The notes under the pieces are model-generated. The model worked only from the letters and a program-made list of their open reading frames with translations. It made no database searches and was not told the DNA's origin. Source: a virus. Taken from it: 47,570 nt of DNA. A program made the position numbers and the translations under genes. Below, piece by piece: positions 44,801-47,570 of the stretch. Every line of letters begins with the position of its first letter. The first letter of the stretch is position 1. The stretch spans positions 1 through 47,570 of the IMG/VR virus record IMGVR_UViG_3300008107_008498. The stretch is one strand, 5' to 3'.

Positions 44801-47570
44801 ACTGTGTATAACTCTAGAATCTCTTTATCGTAGAAACCTTTGTTGATATTTGACTTAATAATATCAAACAACGAAGGCGGTTGGAACTCGCCATAAACAT
44901 GTTTACGCAGATGATAGTTGATTAGCCTACCTGCAACATATTGATAGTTAGGGGTCTCTTCGCTAATAAGATCAGCGGCGCTTTTAATTAGCGTTTCTTG
45001 AATATCTGAACTAGTAATGCCATTATAAAATTGAATATGACTCTTAATTTCAACTTCGCTGGGACTTACACCTGTAATTCCATCACATGCATGAAAAACC
45101 ACTTTGTGTAGTTTATCTAAATCTAGTTCTTCCTTGCGTCCGTCGCGTTTTGTAATAAGATATGTTTTTGACATCTTTTAGTCCTGTGTCTTTGAAAATA
45201 GTATTATTGTTATTGTACTAGAGTATACTTATCTTGTCAATAACTAAATTTATCTAATGCTATTATGTGTCGCATATAGCGGGTCGAATTGTCAAGAGCA
45301 AATTGCTCGCTGACTATCTCGCCAGGTAAAAAGTTATAAACAAGGTTATTGTCTACGAAGATTAAACCAGTAGCACCGGTTATGTGATTACTTACCACAT
45401 CAAAACAAAGCTCTGATGGATTCACGAGTTTAAGGTGCAAGAGTGTACTAGTAATAATAAGTGTCAAACTACTCTGACAGAAATGTCCGTATTTGACTAT
45501 TTCAAACACATCAAGCCAATTATCAGGTGTATAATAGTCTAAATATCTAGTTTCTATCTTTACACCAGCAAAGGCATCCACTACAGTCTGTGCTGTAGCA
45601 TTCTTAGGAAAAGTTTGCCTAAATTTTCTCCAGGCGGCGAGGCGATCTAAATCATTCTGTGTCTTTGTAAACATAAACTATCTTTAAGCTGGTAATGACG
45701 ACCAGCGTCTTACAATGTATTTAACTTCTAAGTCGGTGTTAGGAGATAAATTATTTGTTGCATGTATATTGATAGTTGTATTGCCTGCCATGTGCGCTGC
45801 AAAAACCAAATTACCTGTTAAGCCGGTATCTAACATTTCAGATGAAATGTCCTGGAACAGCACAGACCCGTTACCGCTAAGGAAGTCACTTCTGCCGCTT
45901 AAATGCATTGTACCCATTCTTTGATACTTTGAAGTTTCTGTTGATGCTTCAGTAATTGTATAATCAATGATATAAGAATCATAAACTGAAATACTTTGTT
46001 GCATACCTACAATGACAGCATTAGCAGCACTAAATGCAATAGATGCAGTATTCATATCAGTATAGGAAACTGTTCTGTCACCAATTACTGCCGCCGTTCT
46101 AGTTTGCAATTCAATATTGGTCTTAAGATTTACTAAGCCTCTAATATCCTTACTGGTTCTTTGGAAATAAATGTCGTTAACAACACTATTGAAGTCTCTT
46201 GCTTCGTCTCGGTGATCAAAGTTTATTTCGTCAAAGGTATTATCAATATTTAAAGTATATGTTCCTAGAGATCTTGTCAGTGCTGTATTAGTACTATAAA
46301 CTTCGCCCACTTTAGCTGAAGTAAAGATATTTACATCTTCTGATTCTAAGCAGGAATTAAGCCACTTTTCTAATTTTGCTTTAATGGTGCTATCCTTAGT
46401 ATATAGCCCAGGAGTAAGTTTTAATACACTTAATGTTGCTGTATCAGGATCCTCATGAATGCCAAAATCTAAACCAACGCTGCTATATGCAGCCTTATGG
46501 GTAAAATAAACAGTATCAACAGTATCTGGTATAAAGTTTAATTGAGGATAATCATCTAGTGCATTTACTACTGCTATTGCGCCGCTCACTGTTGTTTGAC
46601 TACTTAGGTCAATGCTTCTCACAGGCGTTACAAAGGTGTTAGCATATGAAGCAGATAATGCTGGCTCAATATTCATTGTAACATTAGCTGTCGGTAAACC
46701 ACTTGCTGTAATAAAGAAGGTATTATCACCAACAGTTGAAATTACTTCTGTACCATTAGGAATAGTAAAGGTGTCGGAACTGCTAGCTATGACAACACTT
46801 TCACCAGAATCAAATCCATGTACCGGTGAAAAAATCTGTACGGTATTAGCACTTAGATTAGCACCAAAATTCATATATCTTAAATCACTAGTAATGTTAG
46901 CTGCAAATAATACAGATGAGTTACCAGATATAGTAAAAGATGTAGCAGCGGCATTAACATTTGATACTAAGAATGTGTTGCCGTTCAGATAGGCGCTTGA
47001 ATTTCCGTTTAAATAAACATAATCATTGTCAGCAACACCAGCAATATTTCCAACAAGTTTGATTGTGGCATTAGCACCAAAGCTACCAACTACATTAGCA
47101 GTAACTTCTCTAGCTGTTTGGGAAGCGTTTGCTGGGATAGGTACTGTAACAGATGTGCTAGTGTTTGCTGATATCTGAAATACTTTACCGTCTAGGTATC
47201 CGCCATCTGTGTCATTTACATATACATAATTATATGGCCCTGCAACACTATATGGATGCTCTAATCCAACATTAAGAACTATAGCAGCACTAATATTTGC
47301 TGCGGCTGCTATTTTCTCACTGGTTCTACTTACTAGCAGATTACCCAATACAACGTTAGCAGGACTTGAAATAGCCAAGGTACTGTCTGCTGTTACTGCA
47401 ATATGTTTTTGTTCTAAGCCAATTAAACCTGTTCCGGTTGATGAACATACTGTTACAAACTTTGGATTAATTTGTCTATATGTAGGAATATTATATGCTG
47501 TATAGAAACTTCTCTTATTAGTGCCAGCATAAATTGTACCAATAAATGTTACGCCGCCTGATTCAGTATT

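Overview
The window looks like part of a large, low-GC, T4-like (myovirus) phage genome, probably marine or freshwater, infecting a Gram-negative bacterium. Signs of a T4-like phage are a class Ia nrdA-nrdB-glutaredoxin block, a T4-type ATP-dependent DNA ligase, a DexA-like exonuclease, a PAAR tail-tip protein, T4-type late promoter boxes (TATAAATA), and long runs of tiny overlapping genes on one strand. A lipoprotein and an outer-membrane beta-barrel protein point to a Gram-negative host. The best host clue is a circularly permuted (two-piece) tmRNA gene whose tag reads ANDNFAYGEYALAA. Its ANDNFA start resembles alphaproteobacterial tags, so an alphaproteobacterial host is inferred.

Layout. 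1-1672 (+): end of a virion-type gene, a small gene and a methyltransferase-like gene, closed by a terminator. 1647-3355 (-): GH6 cellulase, peptide deformylase and a SWIM zinc-finger protein. 3410-11259 (mostly -): about 25 small phage accessory genes with start/stop overlaps, including speD, interrupted by one plus-strand acidic gene. 11312-16564 (-): glycosyltransferase, VCBS-repeat lipoprotein, DUF481-like outer-membrane protein and three unknown genes. 16570-23577 (-): tRNAs, DNA ligase, exonuclease, two glycosyltransferases, holin-like protein, bifunctional endolysin and a secreted trypsin-like protease. 23600-26900 (-): small late gene, PP-loop/QueC-like enzyme, tmRNA, two 2OG-Fe(II) oxygenases and AbrB-like small proteins. 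26925-34932 (-): a dense RNA region with most of the tRNAs, an approximately 1.2-kb structured non-coding segment with a tRNA-like domain inside it, several other structured RNAs, and small genes between them. 34926-41730: oxygenase, SprT-like protease, PP-loop synthetase, subtilase (+), a cysteine-less radical-SAM-like protein (+), radical SAM/SPASM enzyme, PAAR protein, LSm-like protein and glutaredoxin. 41732-47570 (-): nrdB, nrdA, an unknown gene and a large structural protein running off the edge.

How it works together. I read 30 cloverleaf tRNAs covering 19 amino acids (no Val seen), including an initiator tRNA-fMet. With the tmRNA and the phage peptide deformylase, the phage carries a broad translation kit: initiation, N-terminal processing, elongation and ribosome rescue. 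Fifteen sigma70-like promoters (mostly TTGACA with a 16-17 bp spacer) fire almost entirely leftward, so host polymerase probably drives short transcription units. Lysis, envelope and other late genes carry TATAAATA-like boxes.

The most unusual items are the permuted tmRNA, the giant structured RNA (GOLLD/ROOL-like in setting), a tRNA-operon leader with mutually exclusive helices, the GH6 cellulase, and a subtilase / radical SAM / PP-loop cluster beside the tail-tip gene. All assignments are from reading sequence and motifs; no database search was run.
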